Source of the DNA: Rothia mucilaginosa ATCC 25296
Lineage (GTDB): Bacteria; Actinomycetota; Actinomycetes; Actinomycetales; Micrococcaceae
Direction: 5' to 3'
Length of the DNA: 64,000 bases
Assembly: GCF_000175615.1 (NCBI RefSeq)
Contig: NZ_ACVO01000003.1
Coordinates: forward strand, 1 to 64,000
The translations under genes and the position numbers were made by a program. The notes under the pieces were generated by a model. That model was not told the DNA's origin, made no database searches, and worked only from the letters and a program-made list of their open reading frames with translations. Shown in pieces: positions 17,240 through 25,448 of this stretch (its first letter is position 1; every line of letters begins with the position of its first letter).

Positions 17240-19006
17240 CTACGCCGCGGCAGCCGGGCGGACCTTCCTCCAGCTCGTTCCGCTGCTCTCCGCCAGACCG
17301 CAACGACCCAGGTGGAACAGGTCAGCCATCACGTCGCGAGCGCTCAACCCGAGGGCTGCGGCAATCTCATCCACGCCGCGGTAGGAACGCGGGCTCAAAT
17401 CATCCCAGACCCTACCCTGTCGCTCGGTCAGCTCATCCAGCGCGCTGGAGGAGGCAACCCGATCCCACTCGCTCTCGTGCTCAGTGCCCAGCTCGAAACC
17501 CGCGGCGGCATCGTATTCGAGAATGTCGGCGGCCTCGGTGAGTGTTTGCGCTAGTCCATCGCGTAGCAGACGATTCGTGCCCACCGAGTTCGGCGAATTA
17601 ATCTGCCCCGGAACCGCCCAGAGGGTACGCCCAATCTCCATCGCGTGACGGGCCGTGTTCAGGGCACCGGAACGCCAGCGCGCCTCCACCACAATGGTGT
17701 GCCGCGCCAACGCTGCAATCAGGCGGTTACGCTCCAGAAAACGCCAACGCGTCGGGGTGTTGCCCACGCTCACCTCGCTCATAATGAGCCCGCGATCGAC
17801 AATCATGTTCAGCGCATCCGAGTTCTGCGCCGGGTACAGCCGATCCAGCCCACCCGCCATGAAGGCGATGGTCGGCAGGTCACTACCCTGCTGAGTCAGC
17901 GCCGCCCGATGCGCCGCAATATCAATGCCCATCGCACCGCCAGAAATCACCGTGTACCCGCGGCGCGCCAGCTCGGCGGCGAGGTGGGTCGTCGCCTCCG
18001 TACCGTAGATACTCGGGTCACGCGAACCGACCAACGCCACGCTCGGGGCAGACGCCACATCCAGCAAGTGCCGCGAATCGCCTCGGCACCACAGCCCGTA
18101 CGGTCGGGCGGGCCCCAAATCGTTCAGCTGCCGCGGCCACAGCGGATCGGCGGGAGTGACCAGCCACGCCCCGCAGGTTGCCGCCATGTGCGCCTCCGTG
18201 TTCAGGGTGCGTTCCATGCGGCGGTTCCAGCGCAGACGGCGGGTCGCGAGCGCCTTGCCGAACTTATCGTGGCTCATCTGATGCTCACCCGGCGTGTAGT
18301 AGCCATTCGCGCTACACAACAGGGCGGACTCCCCTTCCGCGGGTGCGCCCACCGAACGCAGAAAATCGCTCAGCTGCGTATCCGGTTCGCCGTGCTCCCA
18401 CGTGTGCTCATCCGGGATATGCCCGGTCAGCAGGTAGTGCAGGGTCAGCGGGGCGCCCAGGGTGGTGAGGGACTCGACCACGAGCTCATCGGCAGGTTCG
18501 GCGTAGCGCATCAGCTGGGCAGTGCAGCAGCGGATGTACTCGCGGCACGCCGCCTCAACCTCCTGAGCGCTGAGGGCGGGGTTAAACAGGGGTGCTGGAT
18601 TGAGCAGGGGCACGGGGTCAGAACTGCTGGAGGCTGTGCCCGCCGCAGGTTCGGGGCGCTCGCCCTGACGCTCCTGCTGGTTCATCTCTTCCAGGCGCAT
18701 CTCTTCTAAGTACACCGGGTTCAGGCAGGAGGCGAGGAACCCCGGCAACCGCGCCGCGTTATAGGGGCTCGGCGAGGGTTCCTGCCCCAGCGACAGAATA
18801 TGCGCCACCCTCTCACGCACCAGGGCGTGCGCATCCAGGGTGCGGCCTGGCAGGCGGATCTGCAGTTCCTCCTGCACAAAATCCTCCGCCACGAGCTCTT
18901 CAGGCATGCTCACTTCAAGCACATGCTCTTCCGGCGCTGTTTCTCTCAGCCCATTGTCTTTCAATTCGGCCTCATCAGCTCGTTTTCTGAGCTTCTTCTC
19001 ACTCAT
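17240..19006 (-). CDS. dprA: DNA-processing protein DprA with long N-terminal extension
   Basis: DprA loads RecA on incoming single strands during natural transformation. The Rossmann-like core starts near residue 322 (ALVGSRDPSIYG) and includes VISGGAMGIDIAAHRAAL, MAGGLDRLYP, RWRFLERNRLIAAL and VPGQINSPNSVGTNRLL. A winged-helix tail (about 525-588) follows. In most bacteria the core begins near residue 110, so about 200 residues are added (588 aa in total): a charged N-terminus, a low-complexity Pro/Ser stretch near 115-145 and an unrecognised helical part. ATG 19004-19006 follows GAGGAGAAGAACATC. It sits 79 nt after comM. Confidence 0.9.
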   Translation of the reverse strand: MSEKKLRKRADEAELKDNGLRETAPEEHVLEVSMPEELVAEDFVQEELQIRLPGRTLDAHALVRERVAHILSLGQEPSPSPYNAARLPGFLASCLNPVYLEEMRLEEMNQQERQGERPEPAAGTASSSSDPVPLLNPAPLFNPALSAQEVEAACREYIRCCTAQLMRYAEPADELVVESLTTLGAPLTLHYLLTGHIPDEHTWEHGEPDTQLSDFLRSVGAPAEGESALLCSANGYYTPGEHQMSHDKFGKALATRRLRWNRRMERTLNTEAHMAATCGAWLVTPADPLWPRQLNDLGPARPYGLWCRGDSRHLLDVASAPSVALVGSRDPSIYGTEATTHLAAELARRGYTVISGGAMGIDIAAHRAALTQQGSDLPTIAFMAGGLDRLYPAQNSDALNMIVDRGLIMSEVSVGNTPTRWRFLERNRLIAALARHTIVVEARWRSGALNTARHAMEIGRTLWAVPGQINSPNSVGTNRLLRDGLAQTLTEAADILEYDAAAGFELGTEHESEWDRVASSSALDELTERQGRVWDDLSPRSYRGVDEIAAALGLSARDVMADLFHLGRCGLAESSGTSWRKVRPAAAA

Positions 19007-19047
19007 GATGTTCTTCTCCTCTCGTGAGTGATTCGTTCTATAAACCG

Positions 19048-19097
19048 GCACGCTATGTTCGCTGCCCCCTATTTCAGCTGGCACATTATTTCAATTG
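19048..19097. repeat. Post-stop tandem units after comM
   Basis: Units 19081-19097 and 19064-19080 (17 nt, 12 matches) and a weaker one at 19048-19063. On the coding strand they carry TAA, TAG and TAG, the first being the comM stop. Confidence 0.55.
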
Positions 19098-20624
19098 CCC
19101 CTGCTGCCGCAGAAAAAGCGCCACATCCAGGTGCTCCCGGCTCGGGTAGGCGGCACCCTCCAAATCGGCGAGAGTCCAGGCGATACGCAGCACCCGGTCG
19201 TAGCCGCGAGCCGTCAGCGTTCCGCGGTCCACGGCGGCGTTCAGTTCGCCGGTGAGCTTCGCATCCAAACGCAGCGGGCCGCGCAGAATCTTGCCGTTCA
19301 TCTCCGCATTCGTCTTCAGTCCGTACGGCTCCAGGCGCTCACGCTGAGCCTGCCGCGCCGCCATGACGCGCTCACGAATCTGCGCCGAACTCTCGTTCAC
19401 CTGACCGCCCGCAAGCTCCGTGGACGACACCTTCGGAACCGTCACATTCACATCAATGCGGTCCACCAGCGGGCCGGACAGACGCCCAAAATAGGCGCGA
19501 CGCTCACGCGGGGCGCACGTGCACTCCGTACCGGTGCCCACGTTCATGCCGCAGGGGCACGGGTTCGCCGCCAGAATCAGCTGAAAACGCGCCGGGTACG
19601 TCGCCGACGCGCTCGAACGGTCCAGGGTCACGGTCCCCGACTCCAGGGGCTGACGGAGCGAATCGAGCACCGTGCGTTTGAACTCCGGCGCCTCGTCCAG
19701 AAAGAGCACGCCGCGGTGCGCTTTAGACACGCAGCCCGGGCGGGGAATACCGCTGCCGCCGCCCAGAATCGCCGGCGCGGAGGCGCTATGATGCGGCGCC
19801 TCAAACGGCGGCTGACGCACCAGCTCGCTCAGGTGCTCCCCCGCCGAGCAGAGGGAACGGATCGCGGTCACCTCCATCGCGGCATCGTTGTCGAGGGTCG
19901 GCAGGATGCTCGGCAGGCGCTCCGCCAGCATGGTTTTACCCGAACCGGGCGGGCCTGTCAGCAGCATGTGGTGACTACCCGCAGCGGCAATTTCCAGGGC
20001 GAAACGGCCCTGCGACTGACCGGCAACATCGCTCATATCCGAGGGAATTTCAGCCGGTCTCGCCACCGGTGCACTCGCCTCCGTCTGCGGGGCGGGCGGG
20101 TAGGTCAGCTTCTGGCTCTCAGCGCCGAGAGCGGCAAAAACCTCCGCCAGGCAGCGGAAACCGCTCACCTGCACGCCGGGAATGAGCGCCGCCTCCTCAG
20201 CATTTTCGGCGGGCACAATCACGCGGTGGTGTCCAGCGTCCACGGCGGCTTTGACCGCAGGCAGGATGCCCGGCACGGGGCGTAGCGTTCCGTCTAGCCC
20301 CAGCTCGCCCAGGAAGACGCTATCGCCGCTGGGGCGCAGTTTCTTCTCCGCCTGCAACGCCGCAACCACAATGGCAAGGTCGAACGCCGAGCCTCGTTTG
20401 GGCAGGGTCGCGGGGGTCAGGTTCACGGTGAGCCGGTGCTGAGTGAGGGTGATGCCGGTGTTCTTCGCCGCGGAGCGCACACGCTCTTTAGACTCGTTGA
20501 GGGCGGTATCGGGCAGACCCAGCAGAACGAAGCCGGGCAGGCCCTGCGAGATGTCAGCCTCGACGTCAACAATATGCCCGCGCAAGCCAACCAGCGCCAC
20601 GGAATAGGTGCGTGCGAATCCCAT
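19086..20624 (-). CDS. comM: YifB-family Mg-chelatase-like AAA ATPase
   Basis: A 512-residue hexameric AAA+ helicase of the ComM/YifB family, which promotes branch migration during natural transformation in other bacteria. It shows an N-terminal S5-like/LonC domain (SVALVGLRGHIVDVEADIS), Walker A GPPGSGKTMLAERL, Walker B GVLFLDEAPEF, the zinc-like NPCPCGMNVGTGTECTC loop, and a C-terminal Mg-chelatase helical part. ATG 20622-20624 overlaps the yraN stop (TAATG), so the two are translationally coupled. It precedes dprA, a common actinobacterial order. Confidence 0.94.
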   Translation of the reverse strand: MGFARTYSVALVGLRGHIVDVEADISQGLPGFVLLGLPDTALNESKERVRSAAKNTGITLTQHRLTVNLTPATLPKRGSAFDLAIVVAALQAEKKLRPSGDSVFLGELGLDGTLRPVPGILPAVKAAVDAGHHRVIVPAENAEEAALIPGVQVSGFRCLAEVFAALGAESQKLTYPPAPQTEASAPVARPAEIPSDMSDVAGQSQGRFALEIAAAGSHHMLLTGPPGSGKTMLAERLPSILPTLDNDAAMEVTAIRSLCSAGEHLSELVRQPPFEAPHHSASAPAILGGGSGIPRPGCVSKAHRGVLFLDEAPEFKRTVLDSLRQPLESGTVTLDRSSASATYPARFQLILAANPCPCGMNVGTGTECTCAPRERRAYFGRLSGPLVDRIDVNVTVPKVSSTELAGGQVNESSAQIRERVMAARQAQRERLEPYGLKTNAEMNGKILRGPLRLDAKLTGELNAAVDRGTLTARGYDRVLRIAWTLADLEGAAYPSREHLDVALFLRQQGQLK

Positions 20625-21109
20625 TACGCCACCGCCTTCAGATGCTCAAAAGTGAAGGTTTCGCAGGTTCCGGTCACCGCAATAGCATCAATGCGAAAGC
20701 GCGGAAAATCCAGGTTCTCGCGCAGCCTGCACCAGAGAATCGCCAGCGAGCGCGTGCGGCGCGCCTTATCGCGGTCAATGGACGCGAACGGGTGCCCGAA
20801 GTCTTCGCTGCTGCGGGTCTTGACCTCAACGAAAACCAGTTCGTCCTCGGGGTCAATGGCGATCAGGTCGAGCTCGCCACGGATCTGTTCGTGTTCCAGC
20901 CCGGCGGGCGGTCGCCAATTCCTCTCCAGGATGCGGTAGCCGTTCGCTTCCAGGATGCGGGCGGTCAGCTCCTCGCCCCACCTGCCGACGCTGTGGGCGC
21001 GGGGCTGGGTTCGCTGGAGCTGGGTTCGCGGAGGCTGGGTGCTCTGGAGCAGAGGTCTGTTGGGTGCGCTTCGGGTTGCGGCGCGGGCTGTTATTCGGGC
21101 TGTTGTCAT
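20624..21109 (-). CDS. UPF0102 nuclease-fold protein YraN
   Basis: A 161-residue protein of the UPF0102/YraN family, with an endonuclease-like fold of uncertain role. The core starts at GRWGEELTARILEANGY and continues with RGELDLIAID and LVFVEVKTRSS, a PD-(D/E)XK-type metal site (E, D, ExK). About 40 N-terminal residues are a Thr/Arg/Gln-rich extension. ATG 21107-21109 follows GGGGGAGAGACCC. It is the first gene of yraN-comM-dprA. Confidence 0.88.
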   Translation of the reverse strand: MTTARITARAATRSAPNRPLLQSTQPPRTQLQRTQPRAHSVGRWGEELTARILEANGYRILERNWRPPAGLEHEQIRGELDLIAIDPEDELVFVEVKTRSSEDFGHPFASIDRDKARRTRSLAILWCRLRENLDFPRFRIDAIAVTGTCETFTFEHLKAVA

Positions 21110-21187
21110 GGGTCTCTCCCCCGGTAGATAGCGGTAGTGCTTCTACTGTGCCCGCCGCGCGCGTGCCCGAACGCGGTTAACGAAAAA

Positions 21188-21233
21188 CTGTGGATAACCT
21201 CGGCTCCTAGAAGGAATTAGAGGTTATCCACAG
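21188..21233 (-). terminator. Terminator of lepB-rnhB-DUF2469 whose stem contains two DnaA-box sequences
   Basis: A perfect 14-bp inverted repeat (21188-21201 with 21220-21233), an 18-nt loop and TTTTTC on the minus strand make a good intrinsic terminator 184 nt after the DUF2469 gene. Each arm also contains a consensus DnaA box, TGTGGATAA at 21189-21197 and TTATCCACA at 21224-21232. The rest of 21110-21416 shows no gene. Confidence 0.7.
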
Positions 21234-21416
21234 CCATTTATTTGAAATTTTGGGGCATATTTTTTAAAAACGCCGCTCGGGTGCCGATTCGACGCGTCAT
21301 ATTCGCGCGGTTTCATAACGCAGCTTCATCACGCGGTTTCAACACCCAGCTCTGCCGCCCAGCACCGGCGCGCCTACCCGTGCTTACCCCCGGCAAGGCG
21401 GTAAATCAGGCGTGAG

Positions 21417-21743
21417 CTAGGCGTTAAAGTCCGGCATTTCCGGCACGGTGAACTCCTGGTTGGGCAGGCGCTCCTCCACGTTCACGTCACGCACCGAGTA
21501 GGCGTGCACCTTCTTCACAAAGCGGTTGGAGCGGAATACATCCCACACCCACACGTCGCTCATGCTCACCTCAAAGTAGAGGGTGCCGTCCTGCACGTGC
21601 GGGGTGACGTCCACCTGGTTCGCCAGGTAGAAGCGTCGGTCGGTTTCTACCGCGTAGCTAAAGAGTGACATGACGTCTTTGTATTCGCGGTAGAGCGCCA
21701 TTTGGGCGTCGGTCTCGTAGTTTTCGAGGTCTTCTGCGCTCAC
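21417..21743 (-). CDS. DUF2469 family protein
   Basis: A 108-residue protein of unknown function, conserved across actinobacteria next to rnhB (Rv2901c-type). It is acidic and aromatic-rich, beginning MSAEDLENYETDAQMALYRE and containing YAVETDRRFYLANQV and DVWVWDVFR. The start is GTG 21741-21743, preceded by GGAAAGGAAGAGTA. The gene follows rnhB by 98 nt, presumably in the same transcript. Confidence 0.9.
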   Translation of the reverse strand: MSAEDLENYETDAQMALYREYKDVMSLFSYAVETDRRFYLANQVDVTPHVQDGTLYFEVSMSDVWVWDVFRSNRFVKKVHAYSVRDVNVEERLPNQEFTVPEMPDFNA

Positions 21744-21841
21744 TACTCTTCCTTTCCTGGGCTTTTGTAGTACTGATTCAGCGGTGGCACGTTAGGCTTT
21801 CGCAGGCTTCCGAGGCGCGGTTTTCAGGAACACCACACGCT

Positions 21842-22672
21842 CTAGCCGCGCTGTGCCGCAGCCGCCTCAATCTGCTCGGCGGTCGCCGGAAGCGACCATG
21901 ACAGTCGATGCTGCGGGCTGGGGCCCTGCACGCTAATCGCTTCGCGGTGCGCGGCAGATCCGTAGCCCTTGTTCTTTGCCCAGCCGTACCCCGGGTAGCG
22001 GATATCCAGCTGAACCATCAGCTCGTCACGTTCCACCTTCGCAACCACCGATGCGGCGGCGATGGAGGCGCACTTGTAGTCGCCCTTAATGACCATGGTC
22101 ACCGGCATCTGCGCGGGCTCACCTGCACCGCCTGCGCCTTCCCACGCCTGGGCGAGCAGTGCGTTGTAGTGTGCCTGCGCCGGGTCCGGTGCCAGCGCAC
22201 TGAACAGGTCCTCTTGCGGAGGGGTGAACCAGTCGTGCTTACCGTCCAGCAGGGCGGCGTCGGCACGGTATCCGCGGCGCGCCAGCTCGGCGAGCGCACG
22301 CTGGGCGGCAAGCCTCAGCGAGAGGGTCATGCCGAGCCGGTCAATATCTGCCGGTTCCACGTGCCCGACCGCCACGGCGCACCACTGGCGGATTTCGGGA
22401 ACCATGGATTCGCGGCGTGCCGGTGAGAGCGCCTTGGAGTCGATCAGCCCGCCCACCTCGAGGGTGGCGTCCGGGGTGAGGATTGCGACGCCCACGGTGA
22501 CCGGGCCCGCCATGGAGCCGCGGCCTACCTCGTCGATTCCGGCAACCGTGCGGGCGCCGGAGGCGAAGAGCTGCTGCTCATACTCGAGGTCGGCAGCTGG
22601 CGGGGTTGCTTTCGCGGGCTTAGCTTGAGCGGGTTTCGTTGTGCTCTTCTGGGCGCTCACCATCATTGCCAC
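21842..22672 (-). CDS. rnhB: Ribonuclease HII
   Basis: Removes ribonucleotides and RNA primers from DNA hybrids (276 aa). The signature GIDEVGRGSMAGPV gives the first Asp-Glu pair; DGKHDW and KVERDELM supply later residues of the metal site. About 40 Lys/Ala/Pro-rich N-terminal residues precede the catalytic domain. The start is uncertain: GTG 22670-22672 lies 6 nt after the lepB stop, and ATG 22664-22666 or 22661-22663 are equally possible. Confidence 0.93.
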   Translation of the reverse strand: MAMMVSAQKSTTKPAQAKPAKATPPAADLEYEQQLFASGARTVAGIDEVGRGSMAGPVTVGVAILTPDATLEVGGLIDSKALSPARRESMVPEIRQWCAVAVGHVEPADIDRLGMTLSLRLAAQRALAELARRGYRADAALLDGKHDWFTPPQEDLFSALAPDPAQAHYNALLAQAWEGAGGAGEPAQMPVTMVIKGDYKCASIAAASVVAKVERDELMVQLDIRYPGYGWAKNKGYGSAAHREAISVQGPSPQHRLSWSLPATAEQIEAAAAQRG

Positions 22673-22678
22673 GCTCGC

Positions 22679-23830
22679 TTATTCGCTCGGGGTGGAGGTC
22701 GGTGCGGGAATCGAGGAGAACACCGAGCTCTGATCCTGCAGCAGACCGAAGTGGTTCAGCGGCCACGCCACCACGAACACGTTACCCTGCACGTCGTCCT
22801 TGGAGATGAACGCGGTGCCATCGCTAATGTGGTAGCGGGAGTCGGCGGAGTTGCTGCGGTGGTCACCCATGACGAAGTACTTGCCGGCGGGCACGGTCAC
22901 CTTGAAGGGCATCTCCGAGGGCGGGTTGCCGGGGTACAGGTACGGTTCGGTAATCTCTACGCCGTTGACCTTGATCTTGCCGTTGCCGTCGCTTTCGACC
23001 ACGTCACCGGGGGTGCCGATAACGCGCTTGACCAGGAAGTTCGAGGAGGTATCCGGCAGAATACCCGCGAAGGACAGGGCGTCCTTGAGCGGGCTGCTGG
23101 TCTTCTGGGTGGAGGGAATCCAGCCCTGAGAGTCCTTGAAGACGATGACGTCGCCGCGCTTAGGCTCGCTAAAGTAGGAGCCCGCCACGTTAATGAACAC
23201 GCGGTCGTTGACCTGCAGGGTCTGCTCCATGGAGCCGGAGGGAATGTAGAAGCCGCGCAGCAGGAAGGTCTTGACCAGGAATGCGATGACCAGCGCGTAG
23301 AGGATGACGGTGCCGCCCTCACGTGCCTGCACCCAGAGCCATTCGCCGAGGCGGCCTTCTTTCTGCGCCTGGGAGTAGGTCAGCTCTGCCTGTTCGGCGC
23401 GCTTTGCCTTGCGGCGTTCCTTAGGGGTCATTTCGGAGAAGTCCTTGGTGGTTTCCACGTCTGCTGCAGTCTCCTCATCGGTGGTTTCTTCGCGCTTAGT
23501 GTTCTTCTCAGCGGAAGAAGTCGCAACGGCGGCATCTGCGGAGGCGGCGCTCGCCTCGGCGCTAGCTACCACCTCGTGATCACGCTCAGATGCACCCTTG
23601 GTATCGCTTTCGGTCGCCTCAGTAGCGCCCGCGGATGCCACCCAGGGGGTAGCCTTCTCGGTTGCAACCTTTTCAGCACCATCATTCTCTGCGGCGCTCT
23701 TTTCTGCAGCAGCCTTTTCGGCGGCGAGGCGCGCGAAGTATTCTTCCATTTCGCGGCGCTCGCGGCGGCTTTGAGGCTGGTATCCCTCAGGGAAGGGGCT
23801 GGTGTTCGCAGTGTTCTTGTCGTCTGCCAT
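22679..23830 (-). CDS. lepB: Signal peptidase I with long acidic cytoplasmic N-terminus
   Basis: A membrane-bound leader peptidase (383 aa) that cuts Sec and Tat signal peptides, probably including those of the SLH array in this window. One membrane helix lies near 174-194, followed by catalytic S200 in PSGSMEQTL, K268 in FLVKRVIGTPGD and the MGDHRSNSADSRYH box. The first 160 residues are Ala/Glu/Lys-rich, much longer than in most signal peptidases, and probably disordered in the cytoplasm. ATG 23828-23830 follows AAAGGCTCACTCCAGC. It lies between rplS and rnhB, as in other actinobacteria. Confidence 0.94.
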   Translation of the reverse strand: MADDKNTANTSPFPEGYQPQSRRERREMEEYFARLAAEKAAAEKSAAENDGAEKVATEKATPWVASAGATEATESDTKGASERDHEVVASAEASAASADAAVATSSAEKNTKREETTDEETAADVETTKDFSEMTPKERRKAKRAEQAELTYSQAQKEGRLGEWLWVQAREGGTVILYALVIAFLVKTFLLRGFYIPSGSMEQTLQVNDRVFINVAGSYFSEPKRGDVIVFKDSQGWIPSTQKTSSPLKDALSFAGILPDTSSNFLVKRVIGTPGDVVESDGNGKIKVNGVEITEPYLYPGNPPSEMPFKVTVPAGKYFVMGDHRSNSADSRYHISDGTAFISKDDVQGNVFVVAWPLNHFGLLQDQSSVFSSIPAPTSTPSE

Positions 23831-23972
23831 GCTGGAGTGAGCCTTTCGTTTGAGAGATACCTAGCTCGAGTGAAACGGTACCTAGCTATTGTATCGAGAG
23901 TGTTTGCGCTCTTGGGCTTTTATTTTCTGAGAGCGGCAAGGTTCTCAGAAAGCGAGGTCTCAGAATATGCAA

Positions 23973-24013
23973 AAACCGCTCCTCTCCCGCGGAATGCGGT
24001 TGGGGAGCGGTTT
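23973..24013 (-). terminator. Terminator after rplS
   Basis: AAACCGCTCC/GGAGCGGTTT (23973-23982 with 24004-24013) with a TTT tail on the minus strand, 27 nt after rplS. It separates rplS from lepB. Confidence 0.8.
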
Positions 24014-24039
24014 GCAACAGAATTCTGTATCTATAAAGA

Positions 24040-24387
24040 TTAGAACTCGCGCTTCTCGCGGATACGAGCAGCCTTACCGTGGCGGTCGCGCATGTAGTAC
24101 AGCTTTGCACGACGGACGTCACCGCGGGTCACAACCTCGATCTTCTCGATGGAGGGAGAGTGAACGGGGAAGGTACGCTCAACACCAACGCCGAAGGAAA
24201 CCTTGCGGACGGTGAAGGTCTCGCGAACGCCTGCACCCTGGCGGCCAACGACGAAGCCCTTGAAGACCTGGATACGGTGGTTCTTACCTTCAACGATCTT
24301 AACGTGAACGTTCAGGGTGTCACCGGGGCCGAATGCGGGGACGTCGTCACGGAGGGACTTCTTGTCGAGGAAGTCAAGAGTCTGCAT
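24040..24387 (-). CDS. rplS: 50S ribosomal protein L19
   Basis: Ribosomal protein L19 (115 aa), located at the 30S-50S interface. It starts [19 protein letters not shown] and has [28 protein letters not shown] and the basic C-terminal [21 protein letters not shown] 24385-24387 follows TCTGGAGATCTACAACT. It is monocistronic: its own promoter is at 24559-24587, it has a structured leader of about 165 nt, and a terminator follows. Confidence 0.97.
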   Translation of the reverse strand: MQTLDFLDKKSLRDDVPAFGPGDTLNVHVKIVEGKNHRIQVFKGFVVGRQGAGVRETFTVRKVSFGVGVERTFPVHSPSIEKIEVVTRGDVRRAKLYYMRDRHGKAARIREKREF

Positions 24388-24494
24388 AGTTGTAGATCTC
24401 CAGAGTCATCTGCCGCAGGTCAAATAGACTCAGATTGCTCTGCCCCACTGCGGGACAGAAAACTTGATGCTTCGGACAGGATTGGTACCCGAAG

Positions 24495-24548
24495 GTTGAC
24501 ATCGTTGGTCGCTCTTCCCCCTGCGGCAGGGGCGTGCCCGATGTCAAC
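24495..24548 (-). promoter_or_regulatory. Long hairpin at the 5' end of the rplS leader
   Basis: GTTGACATCG pairs perfectly with CGATGTCAAC (24495-24504 with 24539-24548), and a second CCCC/GGGG hairpin lies inside. It begins a few bases after the predicted transcription start, a suitable place for autoregulation by L19; that role is inference. Confidence 0.5.
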
Positions 24549-24558
24549 ACAATGCTCC

Positions 24559-24587
24559 ATTATCCCAATGCGCCCGCGTTTATGCAA
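24559..24587 (-). promoter_or_regulatory. rplS promoter
   Basis: TTGCAT (24582-24587) and GATAAT (24559-24564) are 17 nt apart on the minus strand, upstream of the rplS leader. Confidence 0.7.
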
Positions 24588-24604
24588 GCATCCGGGGAGC
24601 ACTT

Positions 24605-25102
24605 TTAGAAGGGGGGTTCGTCACTCTGCGCTCCCCCGCTCTGGGATGCGCCGTCCTGTACCGGAGCACCCGGAGCGGTCATGCCCGGCGCCTCCGGGTT
24701 CTGCTGGGGTGCGCCTTGCAGGGAGCCTTCATTGACCGTACGCTTCTCCACGGTGCGGGCAAAGATGCTCGTACCGTAGTTCAGGTCGTGGCCAATGCCG
24801 AGGGCGTCCACTTCTACCGTGGTGCCCTGCGTGCCGTCTTCGCGGTTCCAGCGGCTAATGCGCTGGCGGCCGCTCACAACCAGCGGCTGCCCCTTCTCAA
24901 TGGAGGTGGCGATGTTCTGCGCGAGGCGGCGGTAGGCTTTCACGGTGTACCAGTTGGTGGTGCCTTCTTTCCAGGTGCCGGTGGCGTCCTGCCAGCGCGG
25001 GGTGCTGGCGAGGCGAAAGTTCACGACGGGCACCCCGTTGGGCAGGGTGCTCAGTGCCGGGTCGGAGGCGGTGAATCCGCGGATCAGGATGGTGTCGCTC
25101 AT
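24605..25102 (-). CDS. ssb: Single-stranded DNA-binding protein
   Basis: A 165-residue SSB with an N-terminal OB fold (IRGFTASDPAL, VNFRLAST, WYTVKAYRRLAQNIATSI, GQPLVVSGRQRI), a Gln/Pro/Gly-rich tail and the acidic protein-interaction end DEPPF. It is not next to rpsF or rplI, so it may be an accessory paralogue, as used in transformation or recombination; the competence genes dprA and comM are 5 kb away. ATG 25100-25102 follows TAAGGAGAAACC. Two DnaA-box-like sequences lie upstream (25184-25230). Confidence 0.9.
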   Translation of the reverse strand: MSDTILIRGFTASDPALSTLPNGVPVVNFRLASTPRWQDATGTWKEGTTNWYTVKAYRRLAQNIATSIEKGQPLVVSGRQRISRWNREDGTQGTTVEVDALGIGHDLNYGTSIFARTVEKRTVNEGSLQGAPQQNPEAPGMTAPGAPVQDGASQSGGAQSDEPPF

Positions 25103-25183
25103 GGTTTCTCCTTAGAAACTAGTGGGTGGGTTCCTTCACCTTGCCAGCGCTGAGCCGACCCCGCATCCGGCGGTTACCGCTTC

Positions 25184-25230
25184 TGTGGATAACCTCGCGT
25201 TTTGCGGTTTTGGGCACCGCCTGTGGATAG
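25184..25230. promoter_or_regulatory. Two DnaA-box-like sequences upstream of ssb
   Basis: TGTGGATAA (25184-25192, consensus) and TGTGGATAG (25222-25230, one mismatch) lie about 80-130 nt upstream of ssb, in the divergent region before the HNH gene. Binding is not shown. Confidence 0.4.
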
Positions 25231-25448
25231 AGTTTTTGAACTTTTCACCCCGTTTTTTCAAAAATCGCCCGCGGGCAACATGCTTCCTGCAGAAATATGA
25301 CGGCTACGCCCCATTCGACGTCGTGATAGGTATCTCAGCGTCGGGGCGGCTATTTTTGCCTTCAAGTTCACTATTTCAGCCCCGTGCCCTCTATCCTTGA
25401 TGATGCGGTGCACTCAGCCCCGTCCCGTCTACCCGCCTTGGAGAACCC

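Noticed and set aside
21188..25230. DnaA boxes as a chromosomal origin
   Set aside because: Only two pairs 4 kb apart, with no dnaA, dnaN, gyrB or AT-rich unwinding region; one pair is clearly a terminator stem.
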